A stretch of 64,000 nucleotides of DNA from the NCBI GenBank assembly GCA_037693485.1, contig CM075346.1, positions 96,392,501 to 96,456,500 of the forward strand, read 5' to 3'. Below, in pieces: positions 1-11,675 of the stretch. The notes beneath the pieces are model-generated. The model saw only the letters and a list, made by a program, of their open reading frames with translations. It made no database searches and was not told where the DNA came from. The position numbers and the translations under genes were made by a program. Each line of letters begins with the position of its first letter. Within the stretch, counting starts at the first letter, position 1. This DNA comes from Kitagawia praeruptora. Its lineage: Eukaryota; Streptophyta; Magnoliopsida; Apiales; Apiaceae.

Positions 1-1100
1 CTATAAATACCAATAACCCCTCTCGAGTATTAGTGGCTTCTCTTAAATACAATCAAACCTATTCTCATGGTATCATGTAATTAAGAGACATTAATCACAA
101 CACCCTAATTTCCTAACAATCCATTCTACCTATTCTCATGGAGAATTTCATGTTCTTATTGGATAAATCAGAACCATCTAAATCCAACTCTCGTTGATAA
201 TTAGATATTGGTTCAAACAATACACATAATCACGTCTGATTTGTAATTGTTAATTAAAACAACTCAATAAGCAAGAGCAATTAAATAATCAAATTGGGGG
301 AATTGGAAATTCACACATCAAACATAACTAGGGTTCAACTTAACCCTAGATTAATAATCTACTCACTCATAATTGAATTAACAAAACAAGAATTATAAGA
401 TGAACACATAATTATAAGAATAGAGAAAAAACCTTTAATCTTCAAAGGAAATAAAAGTTCTCCAAAAATCTCCCAAAAGATGTTTAAAAAATTGTAGTGT
501 GTACAATTATTTTTCGATCCCCAAAATAATACCCTAGATGTGTTTATATATCGTTACAAGTCTAAGTAATTGCCTTAAATAAATAGGCCCAGCTGGAGGT
601 AATTAGAATTATATTACAAGTAGGAAAAAGGGAATAAAATTCTATTTTTCTTGAAATCCCGCACAGACCAGGCACGTACGGGCACTGTTGCGCGAGTACA
701 GGCGCTGTTGCGCCTCCTTCATTCTGCCGACTAGACCTCTTCTCGTGCTGCTGCGCCTCGATCCCGCGCTATGGCGCCTTCTGGACAGTGGAAGCCTCGC
801 GCTGTTGCGCCTTGGAGTGCGCTATAGCGCCTTGCCAAATCTGGTGAAACTTTAGAAATAGAGCAGCCATGCGCTGCTGCGCTACTACCAGCGCTATTAC
901 GCCTCGACAAGACCGTTGAGCTCTCCATTTCATCCCGAAATCTCAAACAACGAACCAAGATTTCATCAATTCTTCTTGGAAGTTCACCAAATAATTTTTT
1001 TGGGCTAAAAACTCCGAAAAATTATTAAAAATCATTAAACTCCTTCCAACTTGGCAACTCTTTATTTCCTGCAACAAACTCAACAAAAACTAATTAAATC
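1..1100 (-). mobile_element. Minus-strand LTR-like fragment (Tat/Athila-type architecture)
   Basis: No ORF is recognisable. Read on the minus strand the order is a GC-rich block with repeated GCGC hairpins (about 907 down to 676), then a TATA-like box (near 545-556), then an AT-rich leader-like stretch. The probable solo LTR at 42887-44392 has the same order (GC-rich repeated motif, TATA box, leader), so I infer a piece of a gypsy LTR. Neither end is resolved: the left end lies outside the window and the right end abuts a broken copia gag near 1108-1165. No target duplication was found. Confidence 0.35.
676..907. repeat. Cluster of short GCGC hairpins
   Basis: At least six short near-palindromes of the form GCGC-T-N(3-4)-GCGC(C) occur within about 230 bp of otherwise AT-rich DNA, for example at about 699-712, 766-775, 800-812 and 818-830. 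Loops differ while stems are kept. It lies directly upstream (minus strand) of a TATA-like sequence, so it could be a promoter-proximal part of an LTR. Confidence 0.6.
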
Positions 1101-1107
1101 CACACGA

Positions 1108-1446
1108 TTATTCACAAAAACACCGTAAATGTGGGAACAAAATCCTATAAAGTCTATATAAAATACACTCTATCAGGTAGACATCGAAAAGGGAATCAGA
1201 CATACCGTTTAAGATGTGACCGCGGCAGATGTAGTCATCGTTTTCCCATTTGCAGCGCTTCCTTGTCTGTTCAACAGTTTCATTCTCGATCACTTCTGGC
1301 ATGTGGATACTCAGAACATACATAACCTTCAGCGTGGTCAACAGAAAATGCATCTTCTTTTGCCATATTCTAAAATCATGACCCTCAAACTTGTCCAGTT
1401 TTACAAACTTGCTTGTCATATCTTTTGCAGATTCTCCGTTCGCCAT
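1108..1446 (-). pseudogene. Broken copia gag N-terminus
   Basis: The 112-codon minus-strand ORF begins 27 bp inside the adjacent LTR. Its first ~85 residues look like the N-terminal part of a Ty1/copia Gag (UBN2/DUF4219-type), with the hallmark stretches KFEGHDF-R-WQKKMHFLL and KCKWENDDYICRGHILNGMSD-like sequence (here RCKWENDDY). Homology appears to stop after SLFDVY near coordinate 1170; the remaining residues look random, so the element is truncated there, probably by the neighbouring fragment. No zinc knuckle, protease, integrase or RT is present. Confidence 0.7.
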
Positions 1447-1472
1447 CTTCAGAAACAGATAACTTCAATCTT

Positions 1473-1987
1473 TGTTGGGGAATAGGGTGATAATAACTTG
1501 GATTTTTCTGAAGTCGTGTGAACACTTTCAGATTGAAGTTATTGGTTCACCCAAATAATTCAATCGGATAAATTCAGAAATTCTGCAAGAAGAGAGAATG
1601 TGTCTTTGTTGTGTATTTCCAAAAATGAACCAATCCTGAAAAATGATCAATGCAACACCTATATATAGATGTCAACAGATGTGTCTTTTGCCTATAGACA
1701 CATCTCAGTATTTTGCCAATAGACACATCTCAGTATAAGAGTCATGTCTAATGCTAATAGACACATCTTTTCCAACAGGTGTGTCTAATGCCAATGGTCA
1801 TGCCTTAGACACATCTTTTCCAACAGGCGTGTCTAATGCCAATGGACATGTCTCACAAGACACAATAATACTGAAATCATAATAAACTCGAACAAAGCGT
1901 GTACTCTGCACTCACCCGACTTGTTCGATGTAATATTATGATTACATTGATCAACTAGTCAATCCAATTACACTAATATATCCAACA
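1473..1987 (-). repeat. Copia LTR (minus strand)
   Basis: A 515 bp segment bounded by the inverted termini TGTTGG and CCAACA, lying just upstream of the minus-strand gag remnant. A TATA-like run (tatatagg on the minus strand) is at about 1660-1669. It contains direct subrepeats built on a word resembling AGACACATCT and GTGTCTAATGCCAATGG between about 1668 and 1862. No second LTR is present, so the copy is truncated. The usual tRNA-Met primer site is not obvious between LTR and gag. Confidence 0.6.
1668..1862. repeat. Direct subrepeats within the LTR
   Basis: The words 'agacacatct' and 'gtgtctaatgccaatgg' recur several times in direct and inverted order, upstream (minus strand) of the TATA-like box. 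The position suits LTR enhancer repeats; function is inferred only. Confidence 0.5.
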
Positions 1988-2500
1988 TTAGGTGCCCTAG
2001 GCGAACTTGTGAAATGGTGCTATTTTTTCGAATAATCGTAAATTACATCGCATTACTAATAAGTACTGTTTACTAAAACTCTTTTTTTTAATCTTAATAG
2101 ATATACTTTTTTAAAAGAATGTTTTAAGAGAAATTTGTCCACTTTTAGAATTAACAAATTGTAAAAATTTGTGAGGGTGTCTTTGGAATCAAGTATGCTA
2201 GCAAAATAGATCGAAATTATTAGCAAATGGAAAGGCTTGGAAATCCAAGTGCATCACCAGATAGAAAAAAAAAGAATAACCTCAAACAAAAGCAAAAGAA
2301 AATATCAACAAAAACAAATATTGAAGTTACGAATGATTAAAATTTAGAACTATTTAATAACAAATATGAAGATTAAGCTCTTTAAAATTTTGTTCTAACA
2401 ACAGATATATATATGTACTTATATAAAAATTTGGTGCCCCTACATCGAGTGGTGCCCTAGGCGTTCGCCTTGGTCGCCTTACCCAAGGACCGGCCCTGAA
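1988..2500. mobile_element. hAT-like transposon remnant
   Basis: The right end (about 2488-2500) reads GGACCGGCCCTG, whose reverse complement resembles the CAGGGCCGGCCC terminus common in plant hAT elements. Just inside is 'ggtgccctaggcg' (about 2449-2464), and the same word recurs at about 1990-2003, next to the copia LTR. No transposase is visible. The left terminus is missing, possibly removed by the copia insertion. Identification rests on terminal motifs only. Confidence 0.4.
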
Positions 2501-2554
2501 TCGTGCCTTTTTGGTCCTAGCATTCGGTCTGGTCCGATTTTTAATACTAGGTGA

Positions 2555-2728
2555 GGATTATGAAGAGTTGCCTTTATTATTACGATTAGAGAAAATAGAG
2601 AGTTCCCTTATTATATTAGTTTCCATTATTCTTGATTAGGGATTAACTATATAAACAATTGTAATATTATAACAGACTTGAGGCTCATGCCTCCAACTAC
2701 GAATGGGAAGAGAATTGTGATCTTATCA
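2555..2728 (+). repeat. 3' part of a copia-type LTR
   Basis: AT-rich segment with a TATA-like box (ctatataaac at about 2649-2658) that ends exactly at a tRNA-Met-type primer binding site. A related segment without an intact primer site lies at 52093-52296, so this is a dispersed family. No gag follows. Confidence 0.55.
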
Positions 2729-2741
2729 TGGTATCAGAGCC
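2729..2741 (+). other. Primer binding site (tRNA-iMet type)
   Basis: TGGTATCAGAGCC matches the complement of the plant initiator tRNA-Met 3' end used by many copia elements. It marks the LTR/internal junction of a truncated element. Confidence 0.7.
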
Positions 2742-3480
2742 ACCGGTGACAAAAAAAATCTTTGAAAGTTCGTGGGTATGAGAAGATCCTGCGAGAGTTC
2801 GTAGGTGAAAGAAAAATAAATCTTGCAAGAGTTTATGGGTACGAGAAAATAAATAAAGATCCTACCAGAGTTCGCACGTGAGAAAAAAGAAGTTTGCTAA
2901 AGTTTGTGGGGAGAAAAAAGAATCTTAAAAGAGTTCGCAAGTACGGATGAAGAAAAAATTTTAAGAAAGAAATTGACGACAAGACGAAAACACAACAACG
3001 ATACGATAGAGAAGAATCATGAAGAAACAATAATACTGGCATCGATGACAAAGATTGTTTTTGGAGGAATTTCGTAACAACACAAATCGGAGGTTTGCTG
3101 GAAAGTGCAATTTTGTATGTTTGTGATTGTTTTTAGGGATTAGGGTTTAGAAACAATAGAGGGGCTGCACTTGAGAGGTGTCTCAAGTTGTCTTATACAT
3201 CGGATCCCTTTTGCCAAGCGTACCAATTTATATTGGATCAAGCCTACGCAGTTATGTGAAATTGTGTCTATCCCTAAAAGAATTTAGGGACAAACTTCGT
3301 TAATGTGGACAATTAATGATTTATTCTTGTCGTTGTGATATCTACCTGATTTGAAGAATATCGTTTGGAGATATTTTCCGTTATTCGTTGATTGAGATTG
3401 AATCTTTTCTCGTTTCAAGGAGAAGATAAAGCTTAGCGATTAAGCAATAATTATTAATTTAAATTAATAGTTAATAATAT
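2742..3480 (+). mobile_element. Leader-like remnant of the LTR element, non-coding
   Basis: After the primer site there are four or five imperfect ~45 bp repeats based on 'gagttcg' plus an A/G-rich spacer (2765-2960). From about 3060 the sequence is not recognisable; a short hairpin TTGAG-AGGTGT-CTCAA lies near 3170. No gag-like reading frame was found. Confidence 0.35.
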
Positions 3481-3727
3481 TAGAAATTTGAGAGATTATT
3501 AGACATGTCAAAATATGGCATAACAACTAACCCTCATTTCTTAAGTGTAGCTTGCTGCAGTGCAGAACTAAAAATTCTTCAAGCATCTAAATTTCTTGAG
3601 TCGCTGAAAAAACTAAAAATAGATAATTAGAAAAATATTTAGAGCACCACAGTGCTTGTTAGGCATTTGCGGAGGCAAGTGTGACACCATGTGATGACCA
3701 GTATAGGATATATGTTTTTTCAATAAA

Positions 3728-4320
3728 TAATCAATTTCCTTTTTAAGGTACAACACATTTTCTTTTATATTTTTTCTAACTAAAATTTCTCTTTTTATTA
3801 AAAATTGTACGGGCAATTTTATCTAATAATATAAAATAATAATCTTATAATTAATAATACCAAACTAATTTCCTATTCTATTATACAGTACCCGAAACAT
3901 TAAAAGTTCTGGTACCTATTGTTTGGTACTTCGTGCTTTTATTTAATTACCCTTACTTATATATTAGCACGTTTTTATCTAAATACACATACTTATATCT
4001 ATTTATATTACTATATTAAAACCAAATATTGAACGATATAAAAAATATAATTGTAAATAACTAATCAATTTTTTTTCAAATAAAACACATTTCCTTCTAT
4101 ATTTTTTGTAACTAAAATTTCTTTTCATATTAAAAATAGTACGAGTAATTATATTTAATAATATACAATAATAATGTTATAATTAATAATACCAAACTAA
4201 TTTCCTATTATATAATAACCAAAACATTAAAAATTTTGGTACCCATTATCTTTTCTATATTTTCTAACTAAAATGCATCTTTTTTCTAAAAATATCATGG
4301 GCACCGTATATATAATTATA
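3728..4320. repeat. AT-rich tandem repeat, period about 330 bp
   Basis: A block starting near 3728 (acacattttc, then actaaaatttctc, then accaaactaatttcct) recurs from about 4065 with the same word order, and a third partial copy starts near 4245. The array is cut off by the Tekay insertion at 4343. No ORF. Confidence 0.55.
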
Positions 4321-4337
4321 ATAATTAAATCATCTAA

Positions 4338-4342
4338 TTTAG
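4338..4342. other. Target-site duplication of Tekay element (left)
   Basis: TTTAG immediately before the TG of the LTR; the same five bases follow the right LTR at 19139-19143. Confidence 0.9.
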
Positions 4343-5658
4343 TGTAATAACCGTAAAATTTCTATATTTTGGTTAACCTCTTTATGCTTGAATTTTCGTA
4401 AATTTAATATCCTGGCTTAAATTAATTTTAGAAATGCGTATAAATATTTAGTAGTGCGACGCTACCTTCCGATTAGTTGTGACTTATTAATTGTATTGTT
4501 TTTACAATTTTTATATTGGCAATTTGTTTTATTATTATTACTAACGTCATTATTATTTTGAAGCGAGGATATCATTTATTTTGAGATATTGGTGAATATT
4601 ATTCGATGGAGATAGATAAATGTATCAGCATTTTTTTTATTATTTTATAAGAGTGGAATAATAACCTTTAATAACAAATGAGTTCTTCACCTATTCTATA
4701 AATTTGGGTCAAGTGATGAACCCAATTAATTAAGATGGGCCTTATTAGTCATTAGTGTACTATATTCTTAATAATAACAATTGGCTAATTGGATATTAAG
4801 CCCACCTCCATAAATGGGTTTTACATTAATTATTTTCTTAAAAACCCATTAAGAGCCCAAGTAATTATTAGTATATATTAAAGGAACTTGGATCAAAATG
4901 ATCATCATCCTCATTATATTAACCGAGAGAAAATTTGAGAGAGAGAGAGAAATAAAAACCTCCATAAACACAAAACTTGAAAAGCCTATATCTCCTAGAT
5001 TATGATCTTGATCATACATGCAACCATATAATTGAAAAGAGGGTTTCAAGCTCTATATTTGGATATATATATCATAAGGGTTTCAAGAAGTTTTATTTTT
5101 ATCAAAGTTCCAAAATTTTGGTTTTCACAAGAGGGTATGAATTTATACCCATAAACTCTATTTTCAACTACTTTATTATGATTATTGGCTTTTTATGATT
5201 TAATGGTGATTGAAAATATTTGTATTAGAATTAGGGTTTTGTAAATTTTGATTGGATTAGCTTAAAAGATGATTGCTAAATTATAATTAGGAATGGTGAA
5301 TTGGGGTTTGTGTTTGGAGGGGGGTTTTTGGTGTTGCATGTCGGAGATGAAGCCACCACCGCGGCGGTAACGGTGACCGGCGGTGGTGGAGGTTGGCCGG
5401 AGGTGAAGCAAGAGGCGGAGAGGGGGAGAGATAAGAGGAGGGGGCGAGAGAGAGAGGAAAGGCGAGGGAGATAGGGCGGAGAGAGAGAGGTGCGAGGGGA
5501 GAGAGATTAAGGAAGAGAGATGGAGGCGGAGAGAAAGAGAGGGGCAGAGGGAGAGAGATCGACGGGGAGAGAATGAGAGAAGAGCGAGAGATTGAGGGAG
5601 AAGGAGAGATCGAGGGAGTGAGCTAGAGAGAGATGGAGGTCGAGAGATTGAGAGAGTT

Positions 5659-5711
<53 letters not shown>

Positions 5712-8358
5712 AGAGACAGTGGTGGTGGTGGTGGTGACCGGCGTCGGCGCAAGCGCCGGCGCGGCGTCCGGCCGATGGCCGCCCAGTGGTGGTGGTGTTG
5801 AGTTGATGGTGATACATACATGGGTTGTATGTATAATTTGGGAATAATTTAATTGTTTATTGGTAATAATCTTGATAGAATAATAGTAAATAATTAGATG
5901 TTAATTTGGCATTAATTGATTTAATTAGAGATTAATTGATAAAAATGGTTAAAACTTAATAAAGATTAAAATTCAGTTGGTTTTAAAAGAAAACTTTAAT
6001 TTTATGAAAGATGGAGATTCTTTAATTAGTATAATAAAATTGGGTTTTATAAAAGAAATTAAATAAGGTTATTACGTTGGAGTTAAAATGAAAGGAAAAG
6101 TGACTTGATTTATTTAGATGAGTAATAAAAGTGGATTGTTTTCAAGAATAAATAGGAATTAATATTAGTAGTTCTCTAAAATGGACTTTATCACAAAAGG
6201 GAAAGGATTTTAGATAAATCTTAGAGATTTGATACGAGCCAAATTTAATTTAGAAGTGCGAGTTAAATGATTAATGAAATTAATGAATTTCGTCATAAAA
6301 TGAGAATTTTCGATAAATAGTAAGGACCTTATAAAGATACTTTTATATTCGTGATGTGCCTTGAATAAATCAAATAGTGTGGTTTATTAGAATTAAATCG
6401 AGACCTTAAATTGAAAAATTTCCCTTAGGAATAATTAGAGCGAGATCTTCAAAAGATAATTGTGTTAAAATCTCATGATATCATAAACCCCGTTTTTTTT
6501 TAAATTCATTAGGAAAAGCAACTAGAGCCTCCATTTAATTTCATTTTTATGAATAAGGCGTTAGTGAGACTTTTAGCTTACGAGAATATATTCCAAAATT
6601 TTATTTTCGAGAATTATGTGATTATCAATAGCATGATTACCGATTTATGTGACATTACGTGATTAACTCCTTACCCGAGTACTAAAATTATTTTGATAAT
6701 TAAATATAGAAATTCCTTCCTGAGACTTGAGATATTCGCTTGCGGGTAACGCTTTTATTATTCGGTTGAGTTTAGCGTCGAGAGAGAGGCAAGTTCATTC
6801 CTACCCTAACTCTCGGAAACTTTGTATTTCTATTCCTATTATTTCAATTCTTGATTATTTTCGAGCTATCAATTATGAGATTTATTTGCTGCCCTTTATG
6901 ATGCAATAATTCTTTTGAGTATTATTTTCTCTTTAATATTACGATATTGTTAACTTAGTTTACTTGCGAATTATACTCCCTACAAGCGTAGAGGCAAATT
7001 CGTTGCTATCAGGTCGATCTCATTAATTCGAGATGACTATTATTTTGATTCAGTAAAACTACTCTCATTCGTTCGAGATAGTTAAATTTATTCTTCTCAG
7101 TTGAATTTATTGTACAAATTCAGCAATATTTATTGATTATCTTTTAGTTGGTTCATTGTCCGAATCAACCGATAGGAGTATACTATTTAAATCGTTAGAG
7201 TTTTACTCATTGATCAAGTGAAAAATATTCTATTTAACATTCATCAATTTTGAGTATTATTATCATTCGAGTGGTACTATTTGTTCAGTACGACTCATTA
7301 TGTTTTCGTTTTGAGACTATTCTCATTAATTCGAGATAGTTACCTTTCTTGTCAAGGGTTGGCACTTTGTTCGTGTCAATCCACTAAAATATGTTCATTG
7401 AGAGTTACATCAGTCCATTGTTCGGAGTGGTGGTACATTGAGTAAAACTGGCAGTCCGCCTGATCAATTAAATATTTTCCTGTGAAGTTTATCTCAAACT
7501 ATCAGTTCATTAAACTATCAGTTCATTAAATGTTCGGGAATTCTGTATTCTACTGGTCAATTTTGGGAAAGAGGCCCATTATAGAGAAAGAGAAACTCGT
7601 GAACCGTTTTAAGGTTACGAGAATATTTAGGCACTATGATGCCTTGGTTGATATAATCACCCACTATGATGCTAGCATTCATACTATATATTATATTCGT
7701 TGATATCGTATTGTAGCCGTGATCGGGCGAAGTGCGGTGTCATTGGAGGACGGTATTCCCGGTCGGATAGTTGATCGCCCCGCCGAGATACCGAAAGGAT
7801 GGAAGACCAGTTATTCTTTTATCACGAGTCATCAGAGTTTCACAAAAAGAGTCATTTCGAGTATTTCTATTTTGAGACGAGTCTTGAGTCAAAATTTTCA
7901 GAGTTTGTTATCTTATCAGTTTTATTTAAATTCGAGTATTTTCTTTCGGTATATATATTTTTATATTTATGTACCGAGCCAGGAGAGAATTTGCTGAGCA
8001 CCATAGTTGCTCACTCTTGCTTTACAACATTTGTTCAGCTGTCAAGAAAGAAAGATGTGAGACGTCCAGCCAGGGATCTAGAGGCAAGGGAAAAGCTCCA
8101 GGCTATGCTGACAAGGACTAGAATGGCCAGCTGAAACCTTTATCTGTTCTATCCTTATAGACTTTTGCAAGATATTTTCGGTGATGTAATAAGCGTATTG
8201 TAATAAAGTGTGAATCCGATCTTGGACCTGTGGAGTGGGACTGTTCTGCTCCGTTGTAATAAAGATTTTATTATTATTGAGCTAACGTGTGATGCAGGAT
8301 GCTGAGACCTGATGTGGCGACCCAGGTCCCCGGACAGGGCGGATTTGGGGGCGTCACA
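4343..8358 (+). repeat. Tekay 5' LTR (4016 bp)
   Basis: Starts TGTAATAACC and ends GGCGTCACA; matched along its full length by 15128-19138. Contains a GC- and GA-rich block (about 5330-5800) with a long (GA)n run. It differs from the 3' LTR by scattered substitutions, a shorter TA run and a 16 bp duplication near 7500-7530. The short ORFs within it show no recognisable domain. Confidence 0.95.
5400..5710. repeat. GA-rich microsatellite tract in 5' LTR
   Basis: Degenerate GAGAG/GGAGA repeats lead into an uninterrupted (GA)n run at about 5661-5706, followed by a (GGT)n run. The apparent minus-strand Ser-Leu-rich ORFs here are artefacts of the dinucleotide repeat. Confidence 0.9.
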
Positions 8359-8362
8359 GCGT

Positions 8363-8374
8363 TGGTATCAGAGA
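8363..8374 (+). other. Tekay primer binding site
   Basis: TGGTATCAGAGA starts four bases after the LTR terminus and matches the initiator tRNA-Met complement at 11 of 12 positions. Confidence 0.85.
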
Positions 8375-8557
8375 GTTAGTTATATTTTAGGAATCGTACG
8401 AGCGAGCCTAAAATTATAACGCGATGTGAGAATTTAGAGATATATTGCGATATTAAGATTTTAGCACTAAGTGCTTTTCACCCTTGTATAAGTATATCTA
8501 TATAATTATCTAATCTATTAGAACCTGTTGTGACCGAAGTTCCTTGTACTTTTGTAG

Positions 8558-9604
8558 ATGACTACTTCAGGACTTGATGATTTCCGTTCAGCTAGAGACA
8601 GATCTCCTACACCTTACCCTCAGGGACCCCTAGATCCCAGCTCAGGTTCAGACAGTGACCCGTCTGAGGAGATTGTACCGATGGACAGCGACTCGGAGGA
8701 CTCTTCTATCCGGATTCTTACACCTTCTCCACCTCATGTGATAGATTTGGTTTATTCTCCTGACCAGATCATAGAGGTAGCCGATTCTCCTGTGCCAGTG
8801 ATTGACTTAGAGGCACCTACTCCAGAGATTGAGTAGCCAGCTCAGATTCCAGTATCTACCATGACTGCAGAGACTACTCTGCTGTTTACTCCTGAGATGT
8901 TCAGATTTGAGACACCCGAGCTCATTACTTCCGAGCCGATTGATGAGGGCCAACTTTCGCCCGTCCGTACTGAGATTTTACCCAGCTTGTCTGCTCCAGT
9001 GTCTAGAGTGGATACCCCTACCAGAGTATCAGCTTTTGCTGATTTGTTTGCTACTCCAGTTCCAGTGTATGCTTCGACGCCGACAGTCCCTACTATACCA
9101 GACTACATGTTTCTACCTGTCAGTGCTACTCCTACTTGTGATACTGCTCCATCTACACCTACCATACCTGCACCTGTATCTACTCAGCCTCCAGTGGCTG
9201 CTTCTACTGCTGTTTTGCCACCTGCTCCTTCTGAGCATCCTGTTGTGGTTGGAGAGACGGTTCCATGGCACATCCACCATACCCTGTTCCAGCAGTACCG
9301 TTGGTTGTGGTCTCGTTATGAGGAGATCTTTGCTACTAGGGATGGTATTCTCTGACTGTTGTCTGTTCCAGATCCTATTGCTGTGCATCATGGAGGTAGT
9401 CTGTTGGTGAGGGACGTACCCATGGAGATTGTGCACCAGATAGCCCTGACTGTGTTGACCGGACTTCAGACTGACTTAGCTACCTTGCCATCATCCAGTA
9501 CCGGGTAGATTGACTGTACCAGAGCTTCTACCTTGATTTCAGATATCATTGCAGAGTTCCATAGGAGGGTGGACGAGATGTTTGCCCGTGACGGTTCGAC
9601 TTGA
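8558..9604 (+). pseudogene. Extra ORF upstream of gag in the Tekay element, interrupted
   Basis: One frame runs from ATG 8558 to a TGA at 9602-9604 (about 349 codons), broken by stops at 8834-8836 (TAG), 9353-9355 (TGA) and 9506-9508 (TAG). Between stops it keeps a protein-like composition: an acidic Ser/Asp-rich stretch (residues 25-55), then a long Pro/Thr/Ser/Val-rich region, then a more structured C-terminal part with aromatic and amphipathic segments (about 9270-9350 and 9520-9590). I recognise no retroelement domain, zinc knuckle or membrane segment. The frame differs from gag, which begins 836 bp later. Extra ORFs before gag are known in some other gypsy lineages (Tat/Ogre); this one is unassigned. 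It could be an artefact of low stop density, but its length and composition argue against that. Confidence 0.55.
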
Positions 9605-10439
9605 CTTGCTGCTGCTGTTGACTTAGCATAGTCTTTTTGGTTTTAGGGGATGTCATATATCTACGCTTGCGCATTCCCATCTTTTGGTTAGCATGTATAT
9701 TATAGCTAGTGGTGACCCGCTTTTTGTATGGCGTCATGATAGATCTTTCAGTATAGGGTGCACATATTCTGTTGATCGATGTATTCGATGTAGTTGACTT
9801 TATGCCCAGCTTGTTGGGTAGTTATCTTATTATCTTCGTACTAGCATGACAGTAGATGTTCCACGATGTGTTTATATTCTGATGATGGGTCTGTACTATT
9901 ATGCCATATGTATTCGGTATTATGACGTGGACTGTACCAGTATGGTACCTTGTGATATATATTATGATTTGCTAGTAGTCCTGATATCTTGTTTGTTGAT
10001 CTGTAATAGAACTGTGTTATATTAGAAGAGCATGCTAGATTATTTTCCCTGCTACTCCTGTTATAGTAAATTTCTTTTAGATACTGCGACTCAAAATGAG
10101 TTTTCAAAAAAAAAAAAAGAAAAAAAAAAGAGAGTTTTTGAAAATCAAGGATTAAAGCAACGACTGAGTTTTAGAACTTAAAGATTTTATAAGAATTGCC
10201 AGTAAAACCTAAAAGTGTTTCTTTTCACGAATACCCTGAATATTTTTGTAATGAGGAAAAAGAGTAACTGTTTTATAAAGAGACAAAGAGAAAATCATGA
10301 TTTTGAGTATGGTTTATTTTTGAGAAACCAGAGGTTTTGACCAAGTAAATATTAATGAATGCATGTGCCAGCAATGGTGACATATAATTGCATACCTGTG
10401 ATATAACATACCATATTATTTTCGATCTTATAGAAAAAG
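9605..10439 (+). other. Untranslated spacer between upstream ORF and gag
   Basis: No sense-strand ORF of note. An A-rich tract (about 10107-10130) lies 310 bp before gag. I see no clear promoter or splice signal. The minus-strand frames here have no recognisable domain. Confidence 0.5.
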
Positions 10440-11630
10440 ATGCCACCTAAGAGAGGAAGACCCCCAAGGAACCCTCGTCCTCAACCTGAAGAGAATCCAG
10501 AGAATGAGGTTCCACCTCGGAACCCAGTTTCTAACCCAGTTCCAAACCCGGAACCGGAACCTGCTCAGAATCCAAACCAGAATAATAACCCGATGAACCT
10601 GCTTTTGGAATTTCTTCTTCAACATGCCCAGAACCCTCAGCCTCAGCAGAACCCTAATCCAGTGGGAGGAAATCCACCTCCAGATCAGCTGACTCATGCT
10701 ACAGTGACGTTCAAATCATTCAAATCTCTGAACCCACCTGAGTTTAAAGGTACCACTAACCCTGTGGAGGCCAGAATTTGGTTACGAGAGATAGAGAAGA
10801 CCTTTGAAATTGTGGGAGTAGAAGAGGATAAGAAGACAGTGTTTGTAGCGTATATGTTGAAGGGTGAAACTAATTACTGGTGGGAAGCAAAGAGGACTTT
10901 GGAAGGTAATGCGGTTATTCCATGGACTAGATTCACGACCTTGTTTCTAGAGAGGTATTTTCCTAAGTATCTAGAGAACTAAATGGAGATCAAATTCTTA
11001 GAACTCAAGCAAAGGGCGATGACTGTTGCTGATTATGAAGCCAAGTTTACAGAACTCTCAAGGTTTGTACCCTATCATGTAGACACTGAGGAAAAGAGAG
11101 CCAAGCGTTTCCAGCAAGGGCTGAAGCCCTGGATCCAGAATCGAGTTGCCGTATTTGAGATCACCAACTATGCAACCTTAGTTCAGAAAGCGGCTATAGT
11201 GGAAAGTGGAAGTGAGTTGTACCCGAAAGATCGGGATGGTAAGAAGAGAAAGTTTCAGAATGGTGGAAGCAGTTTTGTGAAGAGATCTGACAGTCGTAGT
11301 GACAAGAGGCCGTTTGTGAAGAGAGAAGATAGAAGCTTAGATACTAAGAGAATTGGGAACCATGACACCAGAGGAAGCAACCAGAGGACCAAACCTCAGC
11401 AGACGGTGAACGTGATGTAAGGAAGACCACCACTGCCAGAGTGCAAGACATGCGGGAGGAAACACCCTGGACCCTGCCAGCAAGCTACTGTGAACTGCTA
11501 CAACTACGGACAGAAGGGTCATTATGCTTTTAGTTGCAAGGATAAATCTGTCACCTGCTTCAACTGTGGAAAGAAAGGTCACCTGTCCCGCGATTGCCGA
11601 CAGACTGCTAAGGAAAATCCAGTGCTTTGA
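10440..11630 (+). pseudogene. gag: Tekay gag, with nonsense mutations
   Basis: One frame starting at ATG 10440 holds a Pro/Asn-rich N-terminus (residues 1-75), a retrotransposon gag core (about residues 95-255, including the VAYMLKGE and NYWWEA motifs) and a basic region before the nucleic-acid-binding part. Stops interrupt it at 10980-10982 (TAA), 11418-11420 (TAA) and 11628-11630 (TGA); the frame continues unchanged across all three and on into pol. After the second stop come zinc-knuckle motifs: one at about 11500-11545 in which the second Cys is replaced by Tyr, and a canonical CX2CX4HX4C at about 11560-11600. Gag would package RNA in cytoplasmic particles, but this copy cannot give full-length product. 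Confidence 0.9.
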
Positions 11631-11675
11631 CTCACAGCACCTCCCAGCAACAAGCCGACCGCAAGAACTTTCAAC

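Noticed and set aside
5507..5821. Ser/Leu-rich and His-rich minus-strand ORFs in the Tekay LTR (also 16064-16619)
   Set aside because: They are translations of the (GA)n and (GGT)n tracts; both LTRs have them with frame differences, as expected for non-coding repeats.
7719..8134. Overlapping ~100-codon ORFs in the Tekay LTR
   Set aside because: No domain; two frames open over the same bases and both recur in the 3' LTR.
9113..9436. Minus-strand 107-codon ORF opposite the Tekay upstream ORF, and the +2 frame 8907-9410
   Set aside because: Shadows: Leu-rich or basic composition expected from the Pro/Thr-rich sense frame.
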